DNA from: Cristatella mucedo
Lineage: Eukaryota; Bryozoa; Phylactolaemata; Cristatellidae
Assembly (NCBI GenBank): GCA_009760855.2
Contig: WPIO01000227.1
Location: 194,877 to 258,876 of the forward strand
Direction of reading: 5' to 3'
DNA length: 64,000 nucleotides
Every line of letters begins with the position of its first letter. The stretch's first letter is position 1. The notes under the pieces were generated by a model that worked only from the letters and a program-made list of their open reading frames with translations, did not search any database and was not told where the DNA came from. This document shows positions 1-11,600 of the stretch, one piece after another. Position numbers and translations under genes: made by a program.

Positions 1-478
1 TTGAATAGCTTATCTTCCAAGAGTTCACAGCAGATCGCACAAAATCTAGATACTTTAAATCAACCCGTCAAGGCATGCAGTAGCCCGGTGCAGTGTGCTG
101 GCCTTACTTAAGGCAATCGCACTTGAATAACTAATTTCGCTTAAGTTTGCAGCAGATCGCGGAATATAAAGACACCTCGATACTGCTTGTTATAGCGTGT
201 GATAACTAGCTACAGAGTGCGGCTCCTAGCATTAGGCCATTTACATTTGAATAGCTTATCTTCCAAGAGTTCACAGCAGATCGCACAATATCTAAATACT
301 TTAAATCAACCCGCCAGTGTGTGCAGTATTTTGCAGCATAATGCAGCGCCTTGCTTCAGGCAATCGCACTTGAATAACTCATTTCGCTTGAGTTTTCCGC
401 AGATCGCTGGATATAAAGACACCTCGATACTGCTCGTTATAGTGAGCGATAGCTTGCTGCAGAGTGCACTGCCTAGCA

Positions 479-1218
479 TTAGGCCATTCACACTTAACTA
501 ACTTTCTTTGCATGAGATCGCAGCAGTTTGCTCAATATCTAGATACTTTAAATCAACCCGTCAAGTCATGCAGTCGCTCAGAGAGCAGTGCAGGCCTTGT
601 TTTAGGCAATCGCACTGGAATAACGCATTTCGGTTGAGTTTGCAGCAGATCGCTGAATATAAAGACACCCCGATACTGCTCGTTATATCGTGTAATAACT
701 TGCTGCAGATTGAGGCGCCTTGCATTAGGCCATTAAAAATTGAATAACCTATTTTGCATGAGATGGCAGATGATCACACAATATCTAGATAATTTAAATC
801 AACCCGTCAGAGCGTTCAGTCGCTAAAAGCAGAGTGCAGCCTCTTGCTTTAGGCAATTGCACTTGAATAACTCATTTCGCTTGAGTTCGCAGCAGATCGC
901 TAAATATTAGGTCACCTCGATAATACTCTTTATATCGTGTGATGACTTGCTGCTGAGTGCGGCGCCTAGCATTAGGTAGTTCACTCGTGAATAACCTACT
1001 TTGCAGGACTTCACAGCAGATCGCACAATATCTAGATACTTTGAATCAACCCGTCAAGTCATGCAGTCGCTCGGAGAGCAGTGCAGGCCTTGTTTTAGGC
1101 AATCGCACTGGAATAACTCATTTCGCTTGAGCTTGCGGGCAGATCGCAGAATATAAAGAAACTTTGATACTGCTCGTTATAGCGTGTGATAACTTGCTGC
1201 AGATTGCGGCGCCTTGCA
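479..1218 (+). repeat. Three-monomer cassette (classes A2-A4-A3), first of eleven
   Basis: Three consecutive monomers with distinctive A-half starts. The first has CACTTAACTAAC, the second has GAATAACCTATTTTGCATGA with a GATGATCACAC segment, and the third has a palindromic TAGTTCACTCGTGAATAA start. The same order recurs with A2 starts near 3452, 11845, 19978, 21462, 24422, 26640, 29347, 31077, 34850 and 36332. A partial copy lacking a proper first member lies near 33860-34360. No copy was found right of 37 kb. An A2-type monomer at 43231 is followed by a different class. Confidence 0.85.
973..998. repeat. 26-bp imperfect palindrome of the A3 monomer class
   Basis: Two 12-base arms, TAGGTAGTTCAC and GTGAATAACCTA, flank TC and pair at 10 of 12 positions. 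The palindrome is confined to the A3 class, where TAGTTCACTCGTG replaces the usual CCATTCACACTTG. Another intact example lies at 3935-3960, and further ones begin near 6153, 11091, 12567 and 13,047-14,050-type cassettes and their relatives. Variants at about 20457, 24898 and 29828 have GTTAACTCG in the first arm and weaker pairing. Function is unknown. Confidence 0.75.
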
Positions 1219-4200
1219 TTAGGCCATTCTCACTTGAATAGCTTATCGTTCAAGAGTTTACAGCAGATCGCTCAAAATCTAGATACTTTAAATTAACCCG
1301 TCAAGGCATGCAGTAGCCCGGAGCAGAGTGCTGGCCTTACTTAAGGCAATCGCACTTGAAAAACTCATTTTGCTTAAGTTGGCAGCAGATCGCGGACTAT
1401 AAAGACACCTCGATACTGCTCGTTATGACGTGTGATAACTTGTTGCAGAGTGCGTCACCTAGCATTAGGCCATTAAATGTTTAATAACCTATTTTGCATG
1501 AGATCGCAGCAGATCACACAATATCTGGATACTTTAAATCAACCAGTCAGTGCGTGCAGCAGCTTGCATCAGAGTGCATCTCCTTGCTTTAGGCAATCGC
1601 ACTTGAATAACTCATTTCGCTTGAGTTGGCAGCAGATCGCTGAAAATTAAGACACCTCGATTCTATTCGTTATATCGTGTGATGACTTGCTGCAGAGTGC
1701 TGATCCTTGCATTAAGCCATTCACACTTGAATAGCTGATTTTGCATTAGTCTACAGCAGATCGCAAAATATCTTGATACTTTAAATCGATCCGCCAGTGT
1801 GTGCAGTAGTTTGCAGCATAATGCAGCCCTTTGCTTCAGGCAATCGCACTTGAATAACTCATTTCGCTTGAGTTTGCTTGCAGATTGCAGAATATAAAGA
1901 CACTTCGTAACTGCTCGTTATAGTGTGTGATAACTTGCTGCAGATTGCGGCGCCTTGCATTAGGCCATTCTCACTTGAATAGCTTATTTTGCATGAGTTC
2001 ACAGCAGATCGCACAATATTTAGATACTTAAAATCAACCAGTCTAAGCATGCTCTAGCTCATAGCAGAGTGCAGGCCTTGCTTTAGGCAATCGCACTTGA
2101 ATAACTTATTTCGCTTGTGTTTGCAGCAGATCGAAGAATATAAAGACACCTCGATACTGCTAGTTATAGCGTGTGACAACTTGCTACAGAGTGAGGCGCC
2201 TTGCATTAAGCCATTCACACTGGAACAGCTTATCTTGCATGAGTTCACAGCAGATCGCACAATATCAAGATACTTTAAATCGACCCGCCAGAGCGTGCAG
2301 TAGTTTGCAGCAGAGTGCAGCTCCTTGCTTTAGGCAATCGCACATGAATACCACATTTCGGTTAAGTTTGATGCAGATCGCTGGATATAACGACACCTCG
2401 ATACTGCTCGTGATATCGTGTGAAAAATTGCTGCAGATTCCGGCGGCTAACATTAGGCCATTTACACTTGAATAGCTTATCTTGCATGAGTTCACAGCAG
2501 ATCGCACAATATCTAGATACTTTAAATCAACCCGCCAGAGCGTGCAGTAGTTTGCAGCATAATGCAGCTTCTTGCTTCCGGCAATCGCACTCAAATAACT
2601 CATTTCGCTTGAGTTTGCAGCAGATCGCGGAATTTAAAGACACCTCGATACTGGTCGTTTTAGCGTGTGATAACTTGCTGCAGAGTGCGGCTCCTAGCAT
2701 TAGGCCATTTACACTTGAATAGCTTATCTTCCAAGAGTTCACAGCAGATCGCACAAAATCTAGATACTTTAAATCAACCCGCCAGAGCGTGCAGTAGTTT
2801 GCAGCAGAGTGCAGCTCATTGCTTTAGGCAATCGCACATGAATACCACATTTCGATTAGGTTTGCTGCAGATCGCTGGATATGAAGACACCTCGATACTG
2901 CTGGTTATATCGTGTGATAACTTGCTGCATATTGCAGCGCCTAGCATTAAGACGTTCACACTTGAATAGCTTATCTTGCATGAGTTCACAGCAGATCGCA
3001 CAATATCTAGATACTTTAAATCAACCCACCAGAGCGTGCAGTAGTTTGCAGCAGAGTGCAGCTCCTTGCTTTAGGCAATCGCACTTGAATAACTCATTTC
3101 GCTTGAGTTAGCAGCAGATCGCTGAATATTAAGACACCTCGATACTACTCGTTATATCGTGTGATGACTTGCTGCAGAGTGCTGATCCTTGCATTAAGCC
3201 ATTCACACTTGAATAGCTGATTTTGCATTAGCCTACAGCAGATCGCACAATATCTAGATACTTTAAATCGACCCGCCAGTGTGTGATGTAGTTTGCAGCA
3301 TAATGCAGCGCCTTGCTTCAGGAAATCGCACTTGAGTAACTCATTTCGCTTGAGTTTGCAGCAGATCGCTGAATATATAGACACCTCGATACTGCTCGTT
3401 ATTGTGAGCAATAGCTTGCTGCAGAGTGCACTGCCTAGCATTAGGCCATTCACACTTAACTAACTTTCTTTGCATGAGATCGCAGCAGTTTGCTCAATAT
3501 CTAGATACTTTAAATCAACCCGTCAAGTCATGCAGTCTCTTAGAGAGCAGTGCAGGCCTCGTTTTAGGCAATCGCACATAAATAACTCATTTCGGTTGAG
3601 TTTGCAGCAGATCGCTGAATATAAAGACACCTCGATACTGCTCGTTGTATCGTGTGATAACTTGCTGCAGATTGTGGCGCCTTGCATTGGGCCATTAAAA
3701 AGTGAATAACCTATTTTGCATGAGATGGCAGATGATCACACAATATCTAGATAATTTAAATCAACCCGTCAGAGCGTTCAGTAGCTAAAAGCAGAGTGCA
3801 GCTCCTTGCTTTAGGCAATTGCACTTGAATAACTCATTTCGCTTGAGTTCGCAGCAGATCGCTGAATATTAGGTCACCTCGATGCTACTCGTTATATCGT
3901 GTGATGACTTGCTGCAGAGTGGGGAGCCTAGCATTAGGTAGTTCACTCGTGAATAACCTAATTTGCAGGACTTCACAGCAGATCGCACAATATCTAGATA
4001 CTTTAAATCAACACGTCAAGTCATGCTGTCGCTCGGAGAGCAGTGCAGGCCTTGTTTTAGGCAATCGCACTGGAATAAGTCATTTCGCTTGAATTCGCAG
4101 CAGCTTCCAGAATGTAAAGAAACTTCGATACTGCTCGTTATAGCGTTTGATGACTTGCCGCAGATTGCAGCGCCTTGCATTAGGCCATTCACACTTGACT

Positions 4201-4426
4201 AGCTTATCTTGCATGAGTTCACAGCAGATCGCACAATATCTAGATACTTTAAATCAACCCGCCAGAGCGTGCAGTAGTTTGCTGCATAGTGCAGCTCCTT
4301 GCTTTAGGCAATCACAGATGAATACCACATTTCGGTTAAGTTTGATGCAGATCGCTGGATATAACGACACCTCGATACTGCTCGTTATATCGTGTGATAA
4401 CTTGCTGCAGATTGCGGCGCCTAGCA

Positions 4427-4550
4427 TTAGGCCGTTCACACTTGAATAGCTTATCTTGCATGAGTTCACAGCAAATCGCACAATATCCAGATACTTTAAA
4501 TCAACCCGCCAGAGCATGCAGTAGTTTGCAGCATAATGCAGCGCCTTGCT
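4427..4550 (+). repeat. Half-unit A of the monomer (124 bp)
   Basis: Half-unit A begins with TTAGGCC(A/G)TTCACACTTGA and continues through the ATGAGTTCACAGCAGATCGC-like segment. The same order of words, TTAGGC, CACTTGAATA, GAGTT, CAGCAGATCGC, AATAT, AGCGTG, GCAGAGTGC and CCTTGC, is found at the same spacing in half-unit B. A is one base longer than B near its start. Its start is the most variable part of the monomer and defines the monomer classes described elsewhere. Confidence 0.88.
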
Positions 4551-4673
4551 TCAGGCAATAGCACTTGAATAACTCATTTCGCTTGAGTTTGCAGCAGATC
4601 GCTGAATATAAAGACACCTCGACACTGCTCGTTATAGTTCGCAATAGCTTGCTGCAGATTGTGGTGCCTAGAA
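4551..4673 (+). repeat. Half-unit B of the monomer (123 bp)
   Basis: Half-unit B begins with T(T/C)AGGCAAT and runs to the next TTAGG. A hand alignment of typical A and B halves with one gap gives roughly 89 matches in 123 positions, about 72%. The best-kept stretch is CAGCAGATCGC followed by AATAT. In B the TCTAGATAC of A is replaced by an AAAGACACC-type segment, so the XbaI site exists only in A. This supports an ancestral ~123-bp repeat that was dimerised and then amplified as a 247-bp unit. Confidence 0.87.
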
Positions 4674-7499
4674 TTAGGCCATTCACACTTAACTAACCTA
4701 CTTTGCATGAGATCGCAGCAGTTTGCACAATATCTAGATACTTTAAATCAACCCGTCATGCCATGCAGTCGCTAGGAGAGGAGTGCAGGCCTTGCTATAG
4801 GCAATCGCACTGGAATAACTCATTTCGCTTGAGTTCGCAGCAGATCCCAGAATGTAAAGACACTTCGATACTGCTCGTTATAGCGTGTGATGACTTGCTG
4901 CAGATTGCGGCGCCTTGCATTAGGCTATTCACACTTGAATAGCTTATCTTGCATGAGTTCACAGCAGATCGCACAATATTTAGATACTTAAAATCAACCA
5001 GTCTAAGCATGCTGTAGCTCGGAGCAGAGTGCAGGCCTTGCTTTAGGCAATCGCACTTGAATAACTTATTTCGCTTGTGTTTGCAGCATATCGTAGAATA
5101 TAAAGACACCTCGATACTGCACGTTATAGCGTGTGACAACTTGCTACAGAGTTAGGCGCCTTGCATTAGGCCATTCACACTGGAATAGCTTATCTTGCAT
5201 GAGTTCACAGCAGATCGCACAATATCTGGATACTTTAAATCAACCCGCTAGAGCGTGCAGTAGTTTGCAGCAGAGTGCAGCTCCTTGCTTTAGGCAATCG
5301 CACATGAATACCACATTTCGGTTAAGTTTGATGCAGATGGCTGGATATAACGACACCTCGATACTGCTCGTGATATCGTGTGATAACTTGCTGCAGATTG
5401 CTGCGCCTAACGTTAGGCCATTCACACTTGAATAGCTTATCTTGCATGAGTTCACAGCAGATCGCACAATATCTAGATACTTTAAATCAACCCGCCAGAG
5501 CGTGCAGTAGTTTGCAGCATAATGCATTTCCTTGCTTCCGGCAATCGCACTCAAATAACTCATTTCGCTTGAGTTTGCAGCAGATCGCAGAATTTAAAGA
5601 CACCTCGATACTTGTCTATTTAGCGTGTGATAACTTGCTGCAGAGTGCGGCTTCTAGCATTAGGCCATTTTCACTTGAATATCTTATCTTCTAAGAGTTC
5701 ACAGCAGATCGCACAAAATCTAGATACTTTAAATCAACCCGTCAAGGCATGCAGTAGCCCGGATCAGAGTGCTGGCCTTATTAGGGGCAATCGCACTTGA
5801 ATAACTTATTTTGCCTCAGTTCGCAGCAGATCGCTGAATATTAAGACACCTCGATACTACTCGTTATATCGTGTGATGACTTGCTGCAGAGTGTTGATCC
5901 TTGCATTAAGCCATTCACACTTGAATAGCTGATTTTGCATTAGTCTACAGCAGATCGCACAATATATAGCTACTTTAAATCAACCCGCCAGTGTGTGCAG
6001 TAGTTCGCAGCATAATGCAGCGCCTTGCTTTAGGCAATCGCACTTGAATAACTCAATTCGGTTGAGTTTGCAGCAGATCGCTGAATATAAAGACACCTCG
6101 ATACTACTCTTTACATTGTGTGATGACTTGCTGCAGAGTGCGGTGCCTAGCATTAGGTAGTTCACTCGTGAATAACCTACTTTGCAGGACTTCACAGCAG
6201 ATCGCACAATATCTAGATACTTTAAATCAACCCGTCAAGTCATGTAGTCGCTCGGAGAGCAGTGCAGGCCTTGTTTTAGGCAATCGCACTGGAATAACTC
6301 ATTTCGCTTGAGTTTGCGGGCAGATCGCAGAATATAAAGACAATTCGATACTGCTCGTTATAGCGAGTGATAACTTGCTGCAGAGTGGGGCGCCTTGCAT
6401 TAAGCCATTCACACTTGAATAACCTACTTTGCATGAGATCGCAGCAGATCGCACAATATCTAGATACTTTAAATCAACCCGTCAAGTCATGTAGTCGCTC
6501 GGAGAGCAGTGCAGGCCTTGTTTTAGGCAATGGCACTGGAATAACTCATTTCGCTTGAGTTTGCGGGCAGATCGCAGAATATAAAGACACTTCGATACTG
6601 CTCGTTATAGCGAGTGATAACTTGCTGCAGAGTGGGGCGCCTTGCATTAAGCCATTCACACTTGAATAACCTACTTTGCATGAGATCGCAGCAGATTGCA
6701 CAATATCTAGATACTTTTAAATCAACCCGTCTAACCGTGCGGTAGCTTGAAGCAGAGTGCAGCTCCTTGGTTTAGGCAAACGCCCTTGAATAACTCATTT
6801 CGCTTAAGTTTGCAGCAGATCGCTGCATATAAAGACACCTCGACACTGCTCGTTATAGTTCGCAATAGCTTGCTGCAGATTGCGGTGCCTAGCATTAGGC
6901 CATTCACACTTAACTAACCTACTTTGCATGAGATCGCAGCAGTTTGCACAATATCTAGATACTTTAAATCAACCCGTCAAGCCATGCAGTCGCTCGGAGA
7001 GGAGTGCAGGCCTTGCTTTAGGCAATCGCACTGGTATAACTCATTTCGCTTGAGTTCGCAGCAGATCCCAGAATGTAAAGACACTTCGATACTGCTCGTT
7101 ATAGCGTGTGATGACTTGCTGCAGATTGCGGCGCCTTGCATTAGGCTATTCACACTTGAATAGCTTATCTTGCATGAGTTCACAGCAGATCGCACAATAT
7201 TTAGATACTTAAAATCAACCAGTCTAAGCATGCTGTAGCTTGAAGCAGAGTGCAGCTCCTTGGTTTAGGCAAACGCTCTTGAATAACTCATTTCGCTTAA
7301 GTTTGCAGCAGATCGCTGAATATAAAGACACCTCGACACTGCTCGTTATAGTTCGCAATAGCTTGCTGCAGATTGCAGTGCCTAGCATTAGACCATTCAC
7401 ACTTAACTAACCTACTTTGCATGAGATCGCAGCAGTTTGCACAATATCTAGATACTTTAAATCAACCCGTCAAGCCATGCAGTCGCTCGGAGAGGAGTG

Positions 7500-8617
7500 C
7501 AGGCCTTGCTTTAGGCAATCGCACTTGAGTAACTCATTTCGCTTGTGTTTGCAGCATATCGCAGAATATAAAGACACCTCGATACTGCTCGTTATAGCGT
7601 GTGACAACTTGCTACAGAGTTAGGCGCCTTGCATTAGGCCATTCACACTGGAATAGCTTATCTTGCATGAGTTCACAGCAGATCGCACAATATCTGGATA
7701 CTTTAAATCAACCCGCTAGAGCGTGCAGTAGTTTGCAGCAGAGTGCAGCTCCTTGCTTTAGGCAATCGCACATGAATACCACATTTCGGTTAAGTTTGAT
7801 GCAGATGGCTGGATATAACGACACCTCGATACTGCTCGTGATATCGTGTGATAACTTGCTGCAGATTACTGCGCCTAACATTAGGTCATTTACACTTGAA
7901 TAGCTTATCTTGCATGAGTTCACAGCAGATCGCACAATATCTAGATACTTTAAATCAACCCGCCAGAGCGTGCAGTAGTTTGCAGCATAATGCAGCTCCT
8001 TGCTTCCGGCAATCGCACTCAAATAACTCATTTCACTTGAGTTTGCAGCAGATCGCGGAATTTAAAGACACCTCGATACTGGTCGTTTTAGCATGTGAAA
8101 ACTTGCTGCAGAGTGCGGCTTCTAGCATTAGGCCATTTACACTTGAATATCTTATCTTCCAAGAGTTCACAGCAGATCGCACAAAATCTAGATACTTTAA
8201 ATCAACCCGTCAAGGCATGCAGTAGCCCGGAGCAGAGTGCTGGCCTTATTTAAGGCAATCGCACTTGAATAACTTATTTTGCCTCAGTTTGCAGCAGATC
8301 GCTGAATATAAAGACACCTTGCTACTACTCGTTATAGCGTGTGATAACTTGCTGCAAAGTGCGTCGCCTAGTATTAGGCCATTAAAATTTTATTAACCTA
8401 TTTTGCATGAGATCGCAGCAGATCACACAATATCCAGATACTTTAAATCAACCAGTCAGTGCGTGCAGCAGCTTGCATCAGAGTGCAGCTCCTTGCTTTA
8501 GGCAATTGCACTTGAATAACTCATTTCGCTTGAGTTCGCAGCAGATCGCTGAATATTAAGACACCTCGATACTACTCGTTATATCATGTGATGACTTGCT
8601 GCAGAGTGTTGATCCTT
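7500..8617 (+). repeat. Duplicated ~1.1-kb block, copy 1
   Basis: This block matches 12924-14041 at a constant offset of 5,424 bp (22 monomers). The copies share unusual variants such as GCCTCAGTTTGC, a TGCAAAGTGCGTCGCCTAGT junction and AAAATTTTATTAACC. Similarity drops at the left near 7500, where the class of the monomer changes, and at the right near 8617, where TTGATCC replaces GATGCC. Confidence 0.85.
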
Positions 8618-11600
8618 GCATTAAGCCATTCACACTTGAATAGCTGATTTTGCATTAGTCTACAGCAGATCGCACAATATATAGCTACTTTAAATCAACC
8701 CGCCAGAGCGTGCAGTAGTTTGCAGCATAATGCAGCTCCTTGCTTCCGGGAATCGCACTCAAATAACTCATTTCGCTTGAGTTTGCAGCAGATCGCGGAA
8801 TTTAAAGACACCTCGATACTGGTCGTTTTAGCGTGTGATAACTTGCTGCAGAGTGCGGCTTCTAGCATTAGGCCATTTACACTTGAATATCTTATCTTCC
8901 AAGAGTTCACAGCAGATCGCACAAAATCTAGATACTTTAAATCAACCCGTCAAGTCATGCAGTCGCTCGGAGAGCAGTGCAGGCCTTGTTTTAGGCAATC
9001 GCACTGGAATAACTCATTTCGCTTGAGTTTGCCGGCAGATCGCAGAATATAAGGACACTTCGATACTGCTCGTTATAGCGTGTGATAACTTGCTGCAGAG
9101 TGGGGCGCCTTGCATTAAGCCATTCACACTTGAATAACCTACTTTGCATGAGATCGCAGCAGATCGCACAATATCTAGATACTTTAAATCAACCCGTCAA
9201 GTCATGTAGTCGCTCGGAGAGCAGTGCAGGCCTTGTTTTAGGCAATCGCACTGGAATAACTTATTTCGCTTGAGTTTGCGGGCAGATCGCAGAATATAAA
9301 GACACTTCGATACTGCTCGTTATAACGTGTGATAACTTGCTGCAGATTACTGCGCCTAACATTAGGTCATTTACACTTGAATAGCTTATCTTGCATGAGT
9401 TCACAGCAGATCGCACAATATCTAGATACTTTAAATCAACCAGTCAGTTCGTGCAGCAGCTTGCATCAGAGTGCAGCTCCTCTCTTTAGGCAATCGCACT
9501 TGAATAACTCATTTCGCTTGAGTTCCCAGCAGATCGCTGAATATTAAGACACCTCGATACTGCTCGTGATATCGTGTGATAACTTGCTGCAGATTGCGGC
9601 GCCTAACATTAGGCCATTCAAACTTGAATAGCTTATCTTCCAAGAGTTCACAGCAGATTGCACACTATCTAGATACTTTGAATCAACCCGTCAAGTCATG
9701 CAGTCGCTCAGAGAGGAGTGCAGGCCTTGCTTTAGGCAATCGCACTGGAATAACTCATTTCGCTTGAGTTTGCCGGCAGATCGCAGAATATAAGGACACT
9801 TCGATACTGCTCGTTATAGCGTGTGATAACTTGCTGCAGAGTGGGGCGCCTTGCATTAAGCCATTCACACTTGAATAACCTACTTTGCATGAGATCGCAG
9901 CAGATCGCACAATATCTAGATACTTTAAATCAACCCGTCAAGTCATGTAGTCGCTCGGAGAGCAGTGCAGGCCTTGTTTTAGGCAATCGCACTGGAATAA
10001 CTCATTTCGCTTGAGTTTGCGGGCAGATCGCAGAATATAAAGACACTTCGATACTGCTCGTTATAACGTGTGATAACTTGCTGCAGAATGGGGCGCCTTG
10101 CATTAAGCCATTCACACTTGAATAACCTACTTTGCATGAGATCGCAGCAGATTGCACAATATCTAGATACTTTTCAATCAACCCGTCTAACCGTGCGGTA
10201 GCTTGAAGCAGAATGCAGCTCCTTGGTTTAGGCAAACGCACTTGCATAACTCATTTCGTTTAAGTTTGCAGCAGATCGCGGACTATAAAGACACCTCGAT
10301 ACTGCTCGTTATAACGTGTGATAACTTGTTGCAGAGTGAGGCGCCTTGCATTAGGCCATTTACACTTGAATAGCTTATCTTCCAAGAGTTCACAGCAGAT
10401 CGCACAAAATCTAGATACTTTAAATCAACCCGATAAGGCATGCAGTAGTGCGGTGCAGAGTGCTGGCCTTACTTAAGGCAATCGCACTTGAATAACTAAT
10501 TTCGCTTAAGTTTGCAGCAGATCGCAGAATATAAAGACACGTTGCTACTACTCGTTATAGCGTGCGATAACTTGCTGCAGAGTGCGTCGCCTAGCATTAG
10601 GCCATTAAAATTTTAATAACCTATTTTGCATGAGATCGCAGCAGATCACACAATCTCTAGATACTTTAAATCAACCAGTCAGTGCGTGCAGCAGCTTGCA
10701 TCAGAGTGCAGCTCCTTGCTTTAGGCAATCGCACTTGAATAACTCATTTCGCTTGAGTTCCCAGCAGATCGCTAAATATTAAGACACCTCGATACTACTC
10801 GTTATATAGTGTGATGACTTGCTGCAGAGTGCTGATCCTTGCATAAAGCCATTCACACTTGAATAGCTGATTTTGCAATAGTCTACGGCAGATCGCACAA
10901 TATCTAGATACTTTAAATCGACCCGCCAGTGTGTGCAGTAGTTTGCAGCATAATGCAGAGCCTTGCTTCAGGCAATCGCACTTGAATAACTCATTTCGCT
11001 TGAGTTCGAAGCAGATCGCTGAATATTAAGTCACCTCTATACTACTCGTTATAGTGAGCGATAGCTTTCTGCAGAGTGTGGCGCCTAGCATTAGGTAGTT
11101 CACTCGTGAATAACCTACTTTGCAGGACTTCACAGCAGATCGCACAATATCTATATACTTTAAATCAACCCGTCAAGTCATACAGTCGCTCGGAGAGCAG
11201 TGCAGGCCTTGTTTTAGGCAATCGCACTGGAATAACTCATTTCGCTTGAGTTCGCAGCAGATCCCAGAATGTAAACACACTTCGATACTGCTCGTTATAG
11301 CGTGTGATAACTTGCTGCAGATTTCGGCACCTAGCATTAGGTCATTCACAGTTAAATAGCTTATCTTGCATGAGTTCACAGCAGAACGCACAATATCTTG
11401 ATACTTTAATACATCCCGCCAGAGCGTGCAGTAGTTTGCAGCAGAGTGCAGCTCCTTGCTTTAGGCAATCGCACATGAATACCACATTTCGGTTAAGTTT
11501 GATGCAGATCGCTGGATATAACGACACCTCGATACTACTCGTTATATCGTGTGATAACTTGCTGCAGAGTGCAGATCCTTGCATTAAGCCATTCACACTT

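Larger units (their letters stand above)
4427..4673 (+). repeat. Representative 247-bp satellite monomer
   Basis: This copy is a convenient reference monomer, phased to begin at the TTAGG that follows GCCTAGCA and to end before the next TTAGG. It has half-unit A (124 bp) followed by half-unit B (123 bp). A contains the ATATC(T)AGATAC core and the AATCAACCCG motif. B contains ACTCATTTCGCTTGAG, GACACCTCGA and the GTTAT...ATA stretch before the CTGCAG site. Phase is arbitrary because the array is continuous. The preceding monomers at 3933-4179 and 4180-4426 and the following one at 4674-4920 have the same layout with class-specific substitutions near the start of A. Confidence 0.93.
1..7499 (+). 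repeat. Left mosaic domain of the array
   Basis: About 30 monomers of mixed classes with no single long-range period. Blocks recur at whole-monomer offsets. The segment at about 300-1000 matches about 3262-3960 (offset 2962, 12 monomers). The segment at about 4703-5690 matches 12595-13580 (offset 7892, 32 monomers). The monomer at 4703-4942 also matches 6924-7163 (offset 2221, 9 monomers). No insertion, gene or unique spacer was seen. Confidence 0.85.

Noticed and set aside
1120-1150. CENP-B box-like segment (TTTCGCTTGAGTTTGCGGG and relatives)
   Set aside because: The TTCG and CGGG parts and the central A are present in monomers with a TGCGGGCAG variant, but the distance from the A to CGGG is five bases instead of two. 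It does not fit the motif.
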